In this document: positions 46,623-59,255 of the stretch, piece by piece
How positions within the stretch are numbered: position 1 is the first letter of the stretch
Layout of the letters: each line of letters begins with the position of its first letter
Assembly (NCBI RefSeq): GCF_014336955.1
Contig: NZ_QRAI01000002.1
Span: 434,001-498,000 of the forward strand
Length of the DNA: 64,000 nucleotides
Direction of reading: 5' to 3'
From: Saccharophagus sp. K07
GTDB taxonomy: Bacteria; Pseudomonadota; Gammaproteobacteria; Pseudomonadales; Cellvibrionaceae
Notes under the pieces: model-generated
What the model saw: the letters and a program-made list of their open reading frames with translations, nothing else
Told to the model about the DNA's origin: nothing
Database searches by the model: none
Translations under genes and position numbers: made by a program

Positions 46623-46876
46623 TCAGCCGCCAGTGACGGGAGGGAAAAACGCCACTTCATCGCCGGATTGCAGTACATGATCCAGCTTGACGATTTGCTG
46701 GTTGACTGCGCAGCGCAGGCGTTCGCTGTTTAACGCCGCCCAGGCTGCGCCTTTTTCTTGAATCAGCTGATCACGCAGTTGTTGGACGGTGAGCCGAGAT
46801 GTGATGGGGAGTGAAAGGGAACGGCATTGCAGCTGATCGGCCAGGGAGGCGAAGAACAAAACGGTGATTGCGCCGC

Positions 46877-46880
<4 letters not shown>
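46623..46880 (-). CDS. moaD: Molybdopterin synthase sulphur carrier subunit MoaD
   Basis: The protein has 85 residues with a ubiquitin-like fold pattern ('[13 protein letters not shown]') and ends in 'FFPPVTGG', the C-terminal Gly-Gly that carries the thiocarboxylate. It donates sulphur to MoaE. The start overlaps the moaC stop by 4 nt. Confidence 0.96.
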
Positions 46881-49559
<2,679 letters not shown>

Positions 49560-49600
49560 AAACTTACCTTTTGGATCTGTTTTTTAAGAATGGAAAATCA

Positions 49601-49626
49601 GCGCCAAGGATCAGAATGATCGGCGC
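49601..49626 (-). other. Hairpin between the yffB-like gene and dapD
   Basis: Nested inverted repeats (GCGCC / GGCGC outside, GATCA / TGATC inside) lie in the 89-nt gap. On the transcribed minus strand the stem is followed by TGATTTTCC, so it could be a weak terminator or an attenuator that lowers read-through into dapD. Confidence 0.4.
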
Positions 49627-49648
49627 GGGAGAGGGGATAGGCGCCGTA

Positions 49649-49999
49649 TCAGAGCAGCTTTTCGTAGTCCTCGGGTTTGTATCCGATGATCAGCTCACCT
49701 TTCATTTCCACCACTGGGCGCTTGATCAGCGTCGGATTTGCCAAGACAACCGCGGCGGCGATCTTGCCCATGGCAAGCTTTTGGTCCTTTTCTGAAAGCT
49801 GTTTCCAGGTGGTGCTGCGATTATTGATCAGTGCTTCCGCGCCTACGCGGTCGAGCCAGCTTTGCAGCAAATCTTTGCTGAGCCCATCCACGCGGAAATC
49901 GTGAAAGTGGTAGTCGATTCCGCGTGCTTCAAACCAATCGCGGGCTTTTTTGACACTGTCGCAATTCTTGATGCCGAATAATGTTGTCTTATCTGACAT
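49649..49999 (-). CDS. yffB: ArsC/Spx-family protein, YffB type
   Basis: The protein has 116 residues with a thioredoxin-like fold pattern: 'TTLFGIKNCDSVKKARDWFE' has a single Cys where ArsC proteins carry the active-site Cys, and 'INNRSTTWKQL' and 'NPTLIKRPVVE' are usual for YffB. YffB is a reductase-like protein of uncertain substrate. ATG 49999 has AGGAG upstream; the longer frame from 50041 is not needed. It sits just upstream of dapD, an arrangement also known in Pseudomonas. Confidence 0.88.
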   Translation of the reverse strand: MSDKTTLFGIKNCDSVKKARDWFEARGIDYHFHDFRVDGLSKDLLQSWLDRVGAEALINNRSTTWKQLSEKDQKLAMGKIAAAVVLANPTLIKRPVVEMKGELIIGYKPEDYEKLL

Positions 50000-50077
50000 A
50001 CTCGCTCCTATCAACAGGTGATGCAGGATAGCACAGGGCAATGAGTCGAATAAAACCCCATAGTCACTTTAACCATT

Positions 50078-50116
50078 GTAGTGAAACGAAAAACTATCGT
50101 AGTGAAACGAAAAACT
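50078..50116 (+). repeat. 21-nt-period direct repeat upstream of the CBS gene
   Basis: GTAGTGAAACGAAAAACT occurs twice, at 50078-50095 and 50099-50116, with a 3-nt spacer, so the copies lie on the same DNA face two helical turns apart. A weaker third copy (GTAGCGGACCGAAG) follows at 50136. It lies between the divergent yffB and CBS genes, so a regulator site is possible. Confidence 0.5.
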
Positions 50117-50281
50117 GCTGAAGTGGAAATCCACTGTAGCGGACCGAAGGTGATCGCGATAGCAAGCGAAACGCATGGAGGCACCTCTATTGTTGTTATG
50201 AAACTCTAGACCAAGCGTGAGCGTCGATCACTGTATAGAGGCGAATCAAAATCGCGCGGCCTTAAATCTGTGGAGAATTCT

Positions 50282-50788
50282 ATGAGCCTGCCTGACGACC
50301 GGTTGAGCGATATCAGCGCTCTGCATGTGACGGATCTTATGTCCACCGGTGTGTTGACCGCATATGAAGGATGGTCCATTAAACGCCTGGCTGCATTTTT
50401 TGTCCGGCACCAAATTTCCGGTGCGCCGGTGGTGGCCTCTGACGATTCTCTCGTGGGCGTGGTTACCAAGGCGGATATCATCCAATTCGAGACGAAAACT
50501 CCGTCGGATACGGAAGTGCGCAAGATGGTGCAGTTTTATTACGGTCCGAACGTTCAAGGTTTTAACTCTGCGGATATTCGACGGTTGAAGGAAAAGGCCA
50601 TAGAAACCTGTACGGTCAATTCCATCATGACGCCACACATACACTCCTGTGACATCAATACCAGCGCCGCATCAGCTTGCCATCTGATGGTAAAAGAAGA
50701 TGTTCACCGGCTTTTCGTCACGGACAACGGCCGTGTGGTGGGAGTGGTTACGGCGATGGATTTTTTGCGGCGCATGGTGGCGACATAA
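50282..50788 (+). CDS. CBS-domain-pair protein
   Basis: The protein has 168 residues with two CBS motifs: about 18-70 ('VTDLMSTGVLTAYEGWSIKR', 'VGVVTKADI') and about 110-165 ('VNSIMTPHIHSCDINTS', 'VGVVTAMDFLRRM'). CBS pairs usually bind adenosine nucleotides and regulate a partner; here the domain stands alone. ATG 50282 has GGAG 7 nt upstream. It is 108 nt from murJ and possibly on a separate transcript. Confidence 0.85.
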   Translation: MSLPDDRLSDISALHVTDLMSTGVLTAYEGWSIKRLAAFFVRHQISGAPVVASDDSLVGVVTKADIIQFETKTPSDTEVRKMVQFYYGPNVQGFNSADIRRLKEKAIETCTVNSIMTPHIHSCDINTSAASACHLMVKEDVHRLFVTDNGRVVGVVTAMDFLRRMVAT

Positions 50789-50896
50789 GGTGTGAAAACT
50801 TTGGCGGTTTAATCTCATCGTCAAATATGCGCGCTTGCGCCTCCTACTATTTTTTGGCTCAATGCGCCGCTGCCTTCGATTGTCGAGAGTCACCCC

Positions 50897-52492
50897 TTGT
50901 CTGCTCCATCGAATCCCCCTGTAAAAAAATCTGGCTTGCTGCGCTCCAGCGCCCTGGTCGGCATAGCGACTATGCTGTCACGCGTGCTCGGTTTGGTGCG
51001 CGATGTGGTGTTCGCCTGGTTTATAGGCGCAAGCGGCGGGGCGGATGCCTTTTTTGTCGCTTTCAAGGTTCCCAATTTCCTGCGCAGACTGTTTTCCGAA
51101 GGCGCGTTTGCCCAGGCGTTTGTGCCGGTGCTGTCGGAGTATCGGCAGAAGGGCAGCATAGAAGCGGTGCGCCATTTGATCGATCGCATTGCCGGCTGTT
51201 TGGGTATGGCGGTGATCAGTGTCTCCGCGCTAGCCGTGCTCGGCGCACCGCTGCTCACTTTTGTATTTGCGCCCGGCTTTTATATGAATGCGCCGGAAAA
51301 ATTTGCCCTGACCGCGGATATGGTCCGCATTACGTTTCCTTATTTAGCACTGATTTCTCTCGCCGGTTTTGCCGGTTCCATTCTCAACAGTTACGACCGT
51401 TTTGCGGTGCCGGCACTGACACCTGTGACTCTCAATATTGTGCTGATCACAGCAGCGGTGTGGATTTCACCCATGCTGGAAACGCCAGTGATGGCGTTGG
51501 CATGGGGTGTGTTGGTGGCAGGTGTGTGCCAGTTGGTTATCCAGTTGCCGTTTCTCGCGCGCCTGCATTTATTGCCCAGACCTAAAGTTGCCTGGAGCGA
51601 TCCCGCTGTTAAAAAAGTGCTGACCTTGATGGCGCCGGCTATGTTTGGCGTGTCCGTATCGCAAATCAATTTATTGCTGGATACGGTATTGGCGTCACTG
51701 ATCTCCGACGGCAGTGTGTCCTGGTTGTATTACTCTGACCGGCTGATCGAGTTGCCCTTGGGCGTATTCGGCATTGCCATTGCCACCGTGATATTGCCCG
51801 CACTGTCCCGGCAATACAGTGCAGCCTGCGAACACTACAGCCACACCCTCGATTGGGCGTTGCGCACCGTTTTATTGATCGGTTTTCCCGCGACCGTCGC
51901 ACTAGTCGTGATGGCGGAGCCCATCATCATTACCCTGTTCCAGCACGGCGAACGTTTCTCCGCGTTTGACGCGCGTATGTCCTCCTACAGCTTGATGGCC
52001 TATGCGGTGGGGTTGAGCGCGTTTATGCTCATCAAGGTTCTCGCCACTGGCTATTTTTCTCGTCAGGACACCAAAACACCGGTAAAAATCGGCATCAAGG
52101 CGATGGTGGCCAATATGGTGTTCAATATGATTCTGGTGATGCCTTTCCACTTTTTAGTGGAGGCGGGGCACGTAGGCTTGGCACTGGCCACATCCGGTTC
52201 TGCGTTTTTAAATGCCGGTTGGCTCTATACCGGCTTGCGACGCAGTGGAGCATTTGCACCGCGAGATGGCTGGGTGCGTTTTCTCACCTTGCTTGCGGTA
52301 GCCAGCGGCTCCATGGGTGCATTCCTCGCCGCCGCTATTTACGTTCTGCCGGACTTCGTCAGCCTGGAATGGTGGCTGCGTTTGATTCATATCGGCTGGC
52401 TGTGTGTAGGCGGAATGCTGATTTATGGCGCGGTGTTGTTTATGGGTGGATGGCGGTTGAAGCATCTGCGCCCGGATTTTGTGGTTAACTAG
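50897..52492 (+). CDS. murJ: Lipid II flippase MurJ
   Basis: The protein has 531 residues with about 14 membrane helices, and 'SALVGIATMLSRVLGLVRD' and 'GASGGADAFFVAFKVPNFLRRLFSEGAF' are the typical MurJ N-terminus. It moves the peptidoglycan precursor lipid II across the inner membrane. The start is TTG 50897; no ATG or GTG upstream fits, and the first ATG lies inside the first helix. It starts the murJ-ribF-ileS-lspA-fkpB-ispH block. In many gammaproteobacteria rpsT lies upstream; here a CBS gene is found instead. Confidence 0.95.
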   Translation: MSAPSNPPVKKSGLLRSSALVGIATMLSRVLGLVRDVVFAWFIGASGGADAFFVAFKVPNFLRRLFSEGAFAQAFVPVLSEYRQKGSIEAVRHLIDRIAGCLGMAVISVSALAVLGAPLLTFVFAPGFYMNAPEKFALTADMVRITFPYLALISLAGFAGSILNSYDRFAVPALTPVTLNIVLITAAVWISPMLETPVMALAWGVLVAGVCQLVIQLPFLARLHLLPRPKVAWSDPAVKKVLTLMAPAMFGVSVSQINLLLDTVLASLISDGSVSWLYYSDRLIELPLGVFGIAIATVILPALSRQYSAACEHYSHTLDWALRTVLLIGFPATVALVVMAEPIIITLFQHGERFSAFDARMSSYSLMAYAVGLSAFMLIKVLATGYFSRQDTKTPVKIGIKAMVANMVFNMILVMPFHFLVEAGHVGLALATSGSAFLNAGWLYTGLRRSGAFAPRDGWVRFLTLLAVASGSMGAFLAAAIYVLPDFVSLEWWLRLIHIGWLCVGGMLIYGAVLFMGGWRLKHLRPDFVVN

Positions 52493-52608
52493 AGTCGATC
52501 GTTCTTTATTGGTTGTTGTTTGTTCTAAGCGATCTCTGAGCATCCTTCATACCCACTTCCCCCTGGGTTATACTCGCGCCCTCGCGTTTTCAGCAGGTTG
52601 AGCTTGGT

Positions 52609-53595
52609 TTGAACGACTTTCCACAAGAATTCATCGCCGGTCTGACGGGACTCAAGCCGCATCATCAAGGTTGTGTGGCGACCATCGGCTCCTTCGACGG
52701 CGTCCATCTCGGCCATCAAGCGATTTTGCAGCGGCTGCGTGAAGTGGCTAAACAACTGCGCTTGCCGACTCTGGTGATGGTGTTCGAGCCCCAGCCACCT
52801 GAATATTTTTCCCGCGAGCAGGCGCCAGCGCGTTTGATGCGCTTGCGTGAAAAAGTCGATGCTTTGTTCCGTTGTGGCATCGACCGGGTGTTGTGTCTGC
52901 GCTTTAACGAGCATCTGCGCACCCTGTCCGCTGAAGCCTTTATCCGCGACATTTTGGTGGATCGCCTGGATGTCAAACATCTGGAAATCGGCGATGACTT
53001 TCGTTTCGGTTGCGGCAGAACCGGCGATTTTGCCCTCTTGCAGCAAGCCGGAGCGCACTACGGCTTTGAAGTGCGGGATACCCAAACCTACGTGTTACAG
53101 GGTGAGCGGGTGAGCAGCACTCGAGTCCGCCGCCTGCTGGAGGCGGGTGAATTCCACGAAGCCGCAGCTCTGCTCGGACGACCGTTTTCCCTGACCGGGC
53201 GAGTGGTACACGGAAAACGCCTGGGACGCACGCTGAACGTGCCGACGGCCAATATCAACCTTGGCCGTTATAGATCGCCGGTCAATGGTGTCTATACCGT
53301 GAAGGCGTCTATTCCAGCGGGCAAAAACAGCACGCAACAGTGGGACGGTGACAGCCCAAAGCAGTGGAACGGCGTGGCCAATGTAGGTGTGCGGCCTACC
53401 GTCAATGGCACGGTAAAACCTGTATTGGAAGTGCATCTGCTGGATTTTTCCGGCGATTTGTATGGCCAATGGTTGCGCGTGGAGTTCTGCCACAAACTGC
53501 GCGACGAACAGAAATTTCCTTCATTGGAAGAGTTGAAGCGGCAAATTGACCAAGACGTACTCGCCGCGCGTCAGTATTTTTCTAACCCGATTTGA
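52609..53595 (+). CDS. ribF: Bifunctional riboflavin kinase/FAD synthetase RibF
   Basis: The protein has 328 residues. The N-terminal FMN adenylyltransferase domain has '[17 protein letters not shown]' and '[15 protein letters not shown]'. The C-terminal kinase domain has '[18 protein letters not shown]' and '[13 protein letters not shown]'. A loop of about 15 residues ('[17 protein letters not shown]') is inserted before GVANVG and is not usual. It makes FMN and FAD from riboflavin. The start is TTG 52609 with AGG upstream. Confidence 0.95.
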   Translation: MNDFPQEFIAGLTGLKPHHQGCVATIGSFDGVHLGHQAILQRLREVAKQLRLPTLVMVFEPQPPEYFSREQAPARLMRLREKVDALFRCGIDRVLCLRFNEHLRTLSAEAFIRDILVDRLDVKHLEIGDDFRFGCGRTGDFALLQQAGAHYGFEVRDTQTYVLQGERVSSTRVRRLLEAGEFHEAAALLGRPFSLTGRVVHGKRLGRTLNVPTANINLGRYRSPVNGVYTVKASIPAGKNSTQQWDGDSPKQWNGVANVGVRPTVNGTVKPVLEVHLLDFSGDLYGQWLRVEFCHKLRDEQKFPSLEELKRQIDQDVLAARQYFSNPI

Positions 53596-53638
53596 GCGAT
53601 CTTCACGATCGTTAAACCTGAAACAGAAGCGAACGCTC

Positions 53639-56437
53639 ATGACCGACTACAAAGGCACCTTGAATTTACCGGCGACGGAATTTGCCATGAAAGCCAACCT
53701 TGCTCAGCGCGAGCCTCAGACTTTGGCGCGTTGGCAAAAGGAAAACGTGTATAGCGCAATTCGCGCAGCGCGCGCTGGTCGTCCCCAATTCATCCTGCAC
53801 GATGGCCCTCCTTACGCCAATGGCGATATTCACATCGGTCATGCGGTCAACAAAATTCTCAAAGACGTTATCGTTAAAGCCAAAACCTTGAGCGGCTTTG
53901 ATGCGCCCTATGTGCCCGGTTGGGATTGTCACGGTCTGCCGATCGAACACAACGTGGAAAAGAAAATCGGCAAGGCGGGTGTAAAAGTCGATTATGCAAC
54001 TTTTCGCCAAAAATGCCGCGAATACGCCACTCAGCAAGTAGCTGGACAAAAACAGGATTTTATTCGTTTGGGGGTGTTGGGTGAGTGGGATAACCCCTAC
54101 CTCACCATGAATTTCGTCACCGAAGCGAATATTGTTCGCGCCCTCGGCAAAATTGCGCAAAACGGTCATTTGCAGCGCGGTTTTAAACCGGTTTATTGGA
54201 GCGTGGTGGGCGGCTCCGCGCTGGCGGAAACGGAAGTCGAATATCACGAAAAAACCTCCTTCTCCATCGATGTCAGTTTTCCTGTCGCCAATGAAGAGGA
54301 TCTGGTTGCGCGCATTGGTGCCGTGTCTGGATCGGGTCCTATTTCCGTCATTATCTGGACCACCACGCCTTGGACTCTGCCTGCCAACCAGGCGGTGAGT
54401 TTGAATCCGGAACTGGATTATGTGGTGGTGCAAACCGGCGATCAGCGTTTGATTTTGGCGGAAGCTCTGCTGGAATCCGTCAGCAAACGCGCGCAATTAA
54501 CTTCACCGCAAATTCTGACGCGCTTCAAAGGCAAGCAGTTGGAACATTTGCTTCTGAACCATCCATTTTATGCTCGCCAAGTGCCCGTTATTCTCGGCGA
54601 TCACGTTACAACGGATGCCGGTACCGGCTGCGTGCATACAGCGCCTGACCACGGTATGGAAGACTTTTTGGTCGCGCAGAAATATCAGATAGGCACTTTG
54701 AATTACATCGACGACAACGGCAATTTCCGCGATTTTGTCGAAATATTCGCGGGCGACCATGTGTATAAAGTCGATGACAAAGTGGTTGCGCTGCTGCAGG
54801 AAAAAGGTCACTTGCTGCACCAAGGCAAAATCACCCACAGCTATCCGCACTGCTGGCGCACCAAAACCCCATTGATTTATCGCGCGACGCCCCAGTGGTT
54901 TGTCAGCATGACCAAAAATGGTTTGTTGGACAGCGCCAAAGCAGCGGTTGATCAAGTTCGCTGGGTTCCGGATTGGGGTAAAGCGCGTATACAAGCCATG
55001 CTGGATGCGAGCCCCGACTGGTGTATTTCCCGACAGCGCACCTGGGGCGTGCCGATTACGCTGTTCGTGCATAAAGAAACCCAAGAATTGCATCCGCGCA
55101 CACCGGAATTGGTGGAGCAGGTCGCCAAAAAAATCGAAGAAAAAGGTATCGACGCCTGGTTTGATTTGGACCCGCGCGAACTGCTGGGCGATGAAGCTGA
55201 CCAATATCAAAAAGTCACTGATACGTTGGACGTGTGGTTCGACTCCGGTGTTACCCATTTTGCGGTTTTGCAACAGCGCGATTATTTGCGTTTCCCCGCC
55301 GATCTTTATTTAGAAGGCTCGGACCAACACCGTGGTTGGTTCCAATCGTCATTAAAAACCTCGCTGGCCATTCACGGTCAGCCGCCTTACAAACAGGTTT
55401 TAACGCACGGATTTACCGTGGACGCAGAGGGACGCAAAATGTCCAAATCCCTCGGCAACGTTATTCCACCGCAAAAAGTCGTTAATGACCTCGGGGCGGA
55501 CGTATTGCGTTTGTGGGTTGCCGCAACGGATTTCAGCGGTGATATGAGCGTGTCCGACGAAATTCTGAAACGCACCGCCGATTCCTATCGCCGTATCCGC
55601 AATACCATTCGTTATTTGCTGTCGAATCTGCCGGATTTCCAACCGGAATTTGCCGTGCATATCGACGAAATGGTGGCGCTGGATCGCTGGGCGGTTGAGC
55701 GTACGGCGCAACTGCAGAAAGAAATTATTGCCTGCTACGACAATTATCAGTTCCACCTGATTTATCAGAAATTACACAATTTCTGTGTTGTCGATCTGGG
55801 TGCGTTTTATCTCGATATCACCAAAGACCGCGTTTACACCACCAAAGCAGATAGTGCTGCCCGCCGTTCTGCACAAACTGCGCAATACCATATCGCGGAA
55901 GCTCTGGTGCGTTGGATTGCGCCGATCCTGTCATTTACAGCGGATGAAATCTGGCAGACTCTGCCAGGAGATCGCAGCTCATCCATTTTTGCGCAGGAAT
56001 GGTATCAATTGCCTGAAGCGTCCAACGTCGGTGCGATGGATTTTGCGTTTTGGCAATTTGTTTCCGACGTTAAAGCAGCGGTCAATAAAGAGCTGGAGGC
56101 CAAACGTAATCAAGGTCTCGTTGGTAAAAGCCTTGAGGCTGAAGTGACTTTGTTGTGCAGCAGCGAAAATCTGCAAAAACTCTCTCTGCTGGGAGAGGAA
56201 TTGCGATTTGTCTTGATGACTTCCAAAGCGCATATCCAATTGGATGATGGCGCATTGGATGTTAACAAAAGTGATGTTCCCGGAATTCGCGTTGTCATTG
56301 AACCGACCAGTGCGCCCAAATGTGTGCGCTGTTGGCATCACAGTAAAGACGTAGGCACCCACTCCGCTCATCCGGAATTGTGCGGTCGCTGCGTGGAAAA
56401 TGTCGACGGAACCGGGGAGTCGCGTTTGTATGCCTAA
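53639..56437 (+). CDS. ileS: Isoleucyl-tRNA synthetase IleS
   Basis: The protein has 932 residues, of normal bacterial length. It shows the HIGH motif ('[11 protein letters not shown]'), the KMSKS motif ('[11 protein letters not shown]'), the editing domain ('[12 protein letters not shown]', '[12 protein letters not shown]') and a C-terminal zinc site ('[12 protein letters not shown]', '[10 protein letters not shown]'). ATG 53639 ([11 protein letters not shown]) matches the family; the longer frame from 53546 runs back into ribF. Its 3' end overlaps lspA by 8 nt. Confidence 0.97.
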   Translation: MTDYKGTLNLPATEFAMKANLAQREPQTLARWQKENVYSAIRAARAGRPQFILHDGPPYANGDIHIGHAVNKILKDVIVKAKTLSGFDAPYVPGWDCHGLPIEHNVEKKIGKAGVKVDYATFRQKCREYATQQVAGQKQDFIRLGVLGEWDNPYLTMNFVTEANIVRALGKIAQNGHLQRGFKPVYWSVVGGSALAETEVEYHEKTSFSIDVSFPVANEEDLVARIGAVSGSGPISVIIWTTTPWTLPANQAVSLNPELDYVVVQTGDQRLILAEALLESVSKRAQLTSPQILTRFKGKQLEHLLLNHPFYARQVPVILGDHVTTDAGTGCVHTAPDHGMEDFLVAQKYQIGTLNYIDDNGNFRDFVEIFAGDHVYKVDDKVVALLQEKGHLLHQGKITHSYPHCWRTKTPLIYRATPQWFVSMTKNGLLDSAKAAVDQVRWVPDWGKARIQAMLDASPDWCISRQRTWGVPITLFVHKETQELHPRTPELVEQVAKKIEEKGIDAWFDLDPRELLGDEADQYQKVTDTLDVWFDSGVTHFAVLQQRDYLRFPADLYLEGSDQHRGWFQSSLKTSLAIHGQPPYKQVLTHGFTVDAEGRKMSKSLGNVIPPQKVVNDLGADVLRLWVAATDFSGDMSVSDEILKRTADSYRRIRNTIRYLLSNLPDFQPEFAVHIDEMVALDRWAVERTAQLQKEIIACYDNYQFHLIYQKLHNFCVVDLGAFYLDITKDRVYTTKADSAARRSAQTAQYHIAEALVRWIAPILSFTADEIWQTLPGDRSSSIFAQEWYQLPEASNVGAMDFAFWQFVSDVKAAVNKELEAKRNQGLVGKSLEAEVTLLCSSENLQKLSLLGEELRFVLMTSKAHIQLDDGALDVNKSDVPGIRVVIEPTSAPKCVRCWHHSKDVGTHSAHPELCGRCVENVDGTGESRLYA

Positions 56438-56948
56438 CGCAAATTCTGCGCGCAGCCAATTGCCGTGGTTGTTATGGGGCGTTTCTGTATTGGTGATCGC
56501 CCTTGATCTGATCACCAAATATCTGGCGCTCGCCAAACTGGAATATTTGGAAGTTGCACCCGTCACGCCGTTTTTTTATCTCACCTTGAGATTTAACGAA
56601 GGCGCTGCGTTCAGTTTTCTTGCCGGCGCAGGCGGATGGCAGCGCTGGCTGTTTTCCGGTTTGGCTATTGCCGTTGGCGTCGTATTGATTGCCTGGATTA
56701 TGCGCATCTATCGCCAAAAGGGTAATACCTTGGAAGCCTTTGCCTTGGCGTTGATTCTGGGCGGTGCCATTGGAAATTTATACGACCGAATCGTGCACGG
56801 CCATGTAGTGGACTTTATTGTTCTGCATTACGGCGCAAAGGAGTGGCCGGCATTTAATATTGCGGATTCGGGAATTTGCATAGGCGCTGCACTTTTGATT
56901 TTGGATATGTTCAAGGGGCATAAAAAGGCTACTGCAACGCATGAATGA
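56430..56948 (+). CDS. lspA: Lipoprotein signal peptidase LspA
   Basis: The protein has 172 residues and four membrane helices. The catalytic aspartates are in '[16 protein letters not shown]' and 'FNIADSGI'. It cleaves lipoprotein signal peptides, such as those on the CE12 and PL11 enzymes of this window. ATG 56430 overlaps ileS by 8 nt and has GGGGAG upstream. Confidence 0.97.
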   Translation: MPNANSARSQLPWLLWGVSVLVIALDLITKYLALAKLEYLEVAPVTPFFYLTLRFNEGAAFSFLAGAGGWQRWLFSGLAIAVGVVLIAWIMRIYRQKGNTLEAFALALILGGAIGNLYDRIVHGHVVDFIVLHYGAKEWPAFNIADSGICIGAALLILDMFKGHKKATATHE

Positions 56949-57390
56949 TTTAACAATTGGTCCGGGAACTCAGGTCACCCTGCATTTTTCTCTGAGTTTG
57001 GAGGATGGCTCTGTCGTTGACTCCAATTTCGATGCCGCGCCCGTAACCTTTGCTATTGGCGATGGGAATTTGTTGGCCGGTTTTGAAGAAGTTTTATTTG
57101 GTCTGCAAGCGGGCGATGAAAGAGAATTTATTATTCCGCCGGAAAAAGCCTTTGGTCCCTACAATCCACAAAACATCCAGGAGTTTCCCCGCAAGCAATT
57201 TCCGGCGGATGTCGAGTTGACCGAAGGCCTGGTTTTGTCCTTCGCCGACGCGCAACACAATGAACTGCCTGGTGTGGTTCAGGAATTTGACGAAACAACT
57301 GTGACGGTTGATTTTAATCATCCGCTGGCTGGCCGCGATATCGAATTTAAGGTTCGCATTATCGATGTCAATCCGGCCGTAACCCACTGA
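56941..57390 (+). CDS. fkpB: FKBP-type peptidyl-prolyl isomerase FkpB (SlpA)
   Basis: The protein has 149 residues with the SlpA-type FKBP pattern 'LHFSLSLEDGSVVDSNF', 'GDGNLLAGFEEVLFGLQAGDERE' (quoted in part: GFEEVLFGLQAGDE) and 'IPPEKAFGPYNP'. It is a cytoplasmic prolyl isomerase/chaperone. It overlaps lspA by 8 nt and is 18 nt from ispH, as in the conserved gammaproteobacterial order. Confidence 0.95.
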   Translation: MNDLTIGPGTQVTLHFSLSLEDGSVVDSNFDAAPVTFAIGDGNLLAGFEEVLFGLQAGDEREFIIPPEKAFGPYNPQNIQEFPRKQFPADVELTEGLVLSFADAQHNELPGVVQEFDETTVTVDFNHPLAGRDIEFKVRIIDVNPAVTH

Positions 57391-57408
57391 TAGAGTTTAA
57401 ACAGCGTT

Positions 57409-58347
57409 ATGGAAATTAAACTGGCGAATCCACGCGGCTTTTGTGCCGGCGTTGATCGCGCGATCGACATAGTCAACCGCGCATTGGACGTCTTTGGTGC
57501 TCCGATTTATGTGCGACACGAAGTCGTTCACAACAAATTTGTGGTTGAGCAATTGCGCAACCGCGGCGCTATTTTTGTCGACGAACTCGATGCTGTACCG
57601 GACGATGTGATCGTGATTTTCAGCGCTCACGGCGTATCGCAAATGGTGCGCAAAAATGCCGCTGATCGTGGTTTAAAGGTATTTGATGCAACCTGTCCGC
57701 TGGTAACGAAAGTCCATATGGAAGTTGTCAAATACAGCAATGAAGGCTGGGAATGCATCCTGATCGGCCACGAGGGCCACCCGGAAGTGGAAGGCACCAT
57801 GGGGCAGTACGACACCAGCTACGGCGGCGCCATCTATCTCGTAGAAGATGAAAACGATGTTGCCGAACTTCAAGTCCGCAACCCCAATAAATTGGCATAT
57901 GTGACTCAAACGACGCTCTCGGTCGACGACACCGCGAAAGTAATCGACAGCTTGCGGGCGAAATTCCCGGCCATTCAAGGTCCGCGCAAAGACGACATCT
58001 GCTACGCAACCCAAAACCGCCAGGACGCAGTCAAACAACTCGCCCTGGAATGTGAAGTGGTTCTGGTTGTCGGCTCACCTAATAGCTCCAACTCCAACCG
58101 TTTGCGCGAACTCGCCGAGCGCTGTGGTGCCAAGGCTTACCTTATCGACGGCCCTGCTGACCTGCAGGCGGACTGGTTCAAAGACTGTCGCGTCGTCGGC
58201 ATTACCGCTGGTGCCTCCGCCCCGGAAGTCCTGGTGCGCGATGTGATAGACGGTTTGAAAAAGATGGGTGCATCTGAACCGGTGGAACTGGACGGCCGGC
58301 AGGAAAATGTAAGCTTCTCCTTACCTAAAGAGCTGCGCGTTTCATAG
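57409..58347 (+). CDS. ispH: 4-hydroxy-3-methylbut-2-enyl diphosphate reductase IspH
   Basis: The protein has 312 residues. The three iron-sulphur Cys ligands are in '[13 protein letters not shown]', '[11 protein letters not shown]' and '[11 protein letters not shown]', and '[11 protein letters not shown]' binds substrate. It makes IPP and DMAPP, the last step of the MEP isoprenoid pathway. It is the last gene of the housekeeping block before the pilin genes. Confidence 0.97.
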   Translation: MEIKLANPRGFCAGVDRAIDIVNRALDVFGAPIYVRHEVVHNKFVVEQLRNRGAIFVDELDAVPDDVIVIFSAHGVSQMVRKNAADRGLKVFDATCPLVTKVHMEVVKYSNEGWECILIGHEGHPEVEGTMGQYDTSYGGAIYLVEDENDVAELQVRNPNKLAYVTQTTLSVDDTAKVIDSLRAKFPAIQGPRKDDICYATQNRQDAVKQLALECEVVLVVGSPNSSNSNRLRELAERCGAKAYLIDGPADLQADWFKDCRVVGITAGASAPEVLVRDVIDGLKKMGASEPVELDGRQENVSFSLPKELRVS

Positions 58348-58467
58348 CATCCTGTAACCAAATCTAGGGATAGTGTTAATTATTTCCCCTGATGGCATAC
58401 TGGCGCGGGAAGGCGCACCAAACCGCAAATCGTTAACTTATAAAAAATAAAACGTGATGCGGTTCTC

Positions 58468-58483
58468 GCCAGCACAAGCTGGC
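58468..58483 (+). other. Small hairpin after ispH
   Basis: GCCAGC / GCTGGC arms with an ACAA loop are followed by AAATATTT rather than a T run. It is a possible weak 3' end of the ispH transcript. Confidence 0.35.
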
Positions 58484-58549
58484 AAATATTTCAATGCCGC
58501 TCGTCGTCAACGTTAGTCCTTTTGTCCGCGCCTCAATGACAAGCCCACA

Positions 58550-58590
58550 AGCCTGTTTTACTGTGCTTTTAAATAAAGCAGGCTCTTTTA
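58550..58590 (+). terminator. Possible terminator or leader stem upstream of the minor pilin genes
   Basis: AGCCTGTTTTA can pair with TAAAGCAGGCT across a 13-nt loop, with one G-T pair, and CTCTTTTA follows. It ends 26 nt before the pilin start codon, so it could end ispH transcription or regulate the pilin operon. Confidence 0.45.
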
Positions 58591-58616
58591 TACGTTAACA
58601 AGAAGAGAGACGCACT

Positions 58617-59213
58617 GTGATAGGCCAAAGCAAAAACCGAGGTTTTACCCTGATCGAACTGATGGTAGTCATCATCATTGCTGCCATCCTGCTCACCATC
58701 GCCGTTCCTTCCTTCAGCAGCCTCATAAAACGCAACAACGTCGACAGTCTGCAATCCAAACTCTCCAGTGCCCTGGCTACAGCCAGGACGGAGGCAGCGT
58801 CGAGGAATAAGGTTGTAAGAATTTGTCACAGTAATGATGAGGCCACTTGCAGCGGCACTTGGTCTACCGGTTGGATCGTGTTCGAAGATAACGATCGCGA
58901 CAAAAAATATTCTGACGGAGATGTATTCATTTCCGTTTATCGCAATCAAGGCGGTTATAAAGTCACCTCTGATCCCAGTGACCGAACTGGCATTTCATTT
59001 AATTCCCAAGGATTTGTAATGGATGGCGAAACCCTGCAATTAACGATCTGTGAGCCGGATGGAGAGCAGATATATGCAAGAGGTTTATTTGTAAATAAAA
59101 GTGGTTTAGTGATGAAAACCAAGGACACCGATGGAGACGGCAAACATAATAATCCCAATCCCGACGCCGATTCGTCTGCAGTAGATAGCGATGGAAACCT
59201 GGTTTGCCCATAA
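58617..59213 (+). CDS. Type IV minor pilin, GspH/FimT family (FimU-like)
   Basis: The protein has 198 residues. The prepilin cleavage site is clear (NRG/FTLIELM, with Glu5 of the mature form), followed by the hydrophobic N-terminal helix and a globular C-terminal part with several Cys (CHSNDEATC, ICEPDGE, CP at the end). The position directly before pilV corresponds to fimU in Pseudomonas; fimT is the closely related alternative. It starts with GTG 58617 and has a GAGAG-type ribosome-binding site. It also has a Ca-binding-like 'DTDGDGKHNNPNPDADS' tail, which is not typical. Confidence 0.88.
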   Translation: MIGQSKNRGFTLIELMVVIIIAAILLTIAVPSFSSLIKRNNVDSLQSKLSSALATARTEAASRNKVVRICHSNDEATCSGTWSTGWIVFEDNDRDKKYSDGDVFISVYRNQGGYKVTSDPSDRTGISFNSQGFVMDGETLQLTICEPDGEQIYARGLFVNKSGLVMKTKDTDGDGKHNNPNPDADSSAVDSDGNLVCP

Positions 59214-59255
59214 GCGGTAGATCATTAGAAAGAATAATGAAACAGGAGAAATAAT

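Noticed and set aside
50677-51585. 302-codon plus-strand frame overlapping the CBS and murJ genes
   Set aside because: Out of frame with clear CBS and MurJ sequences; the peptide looks like shadow coding, rich in Arg, Cys and Gly.
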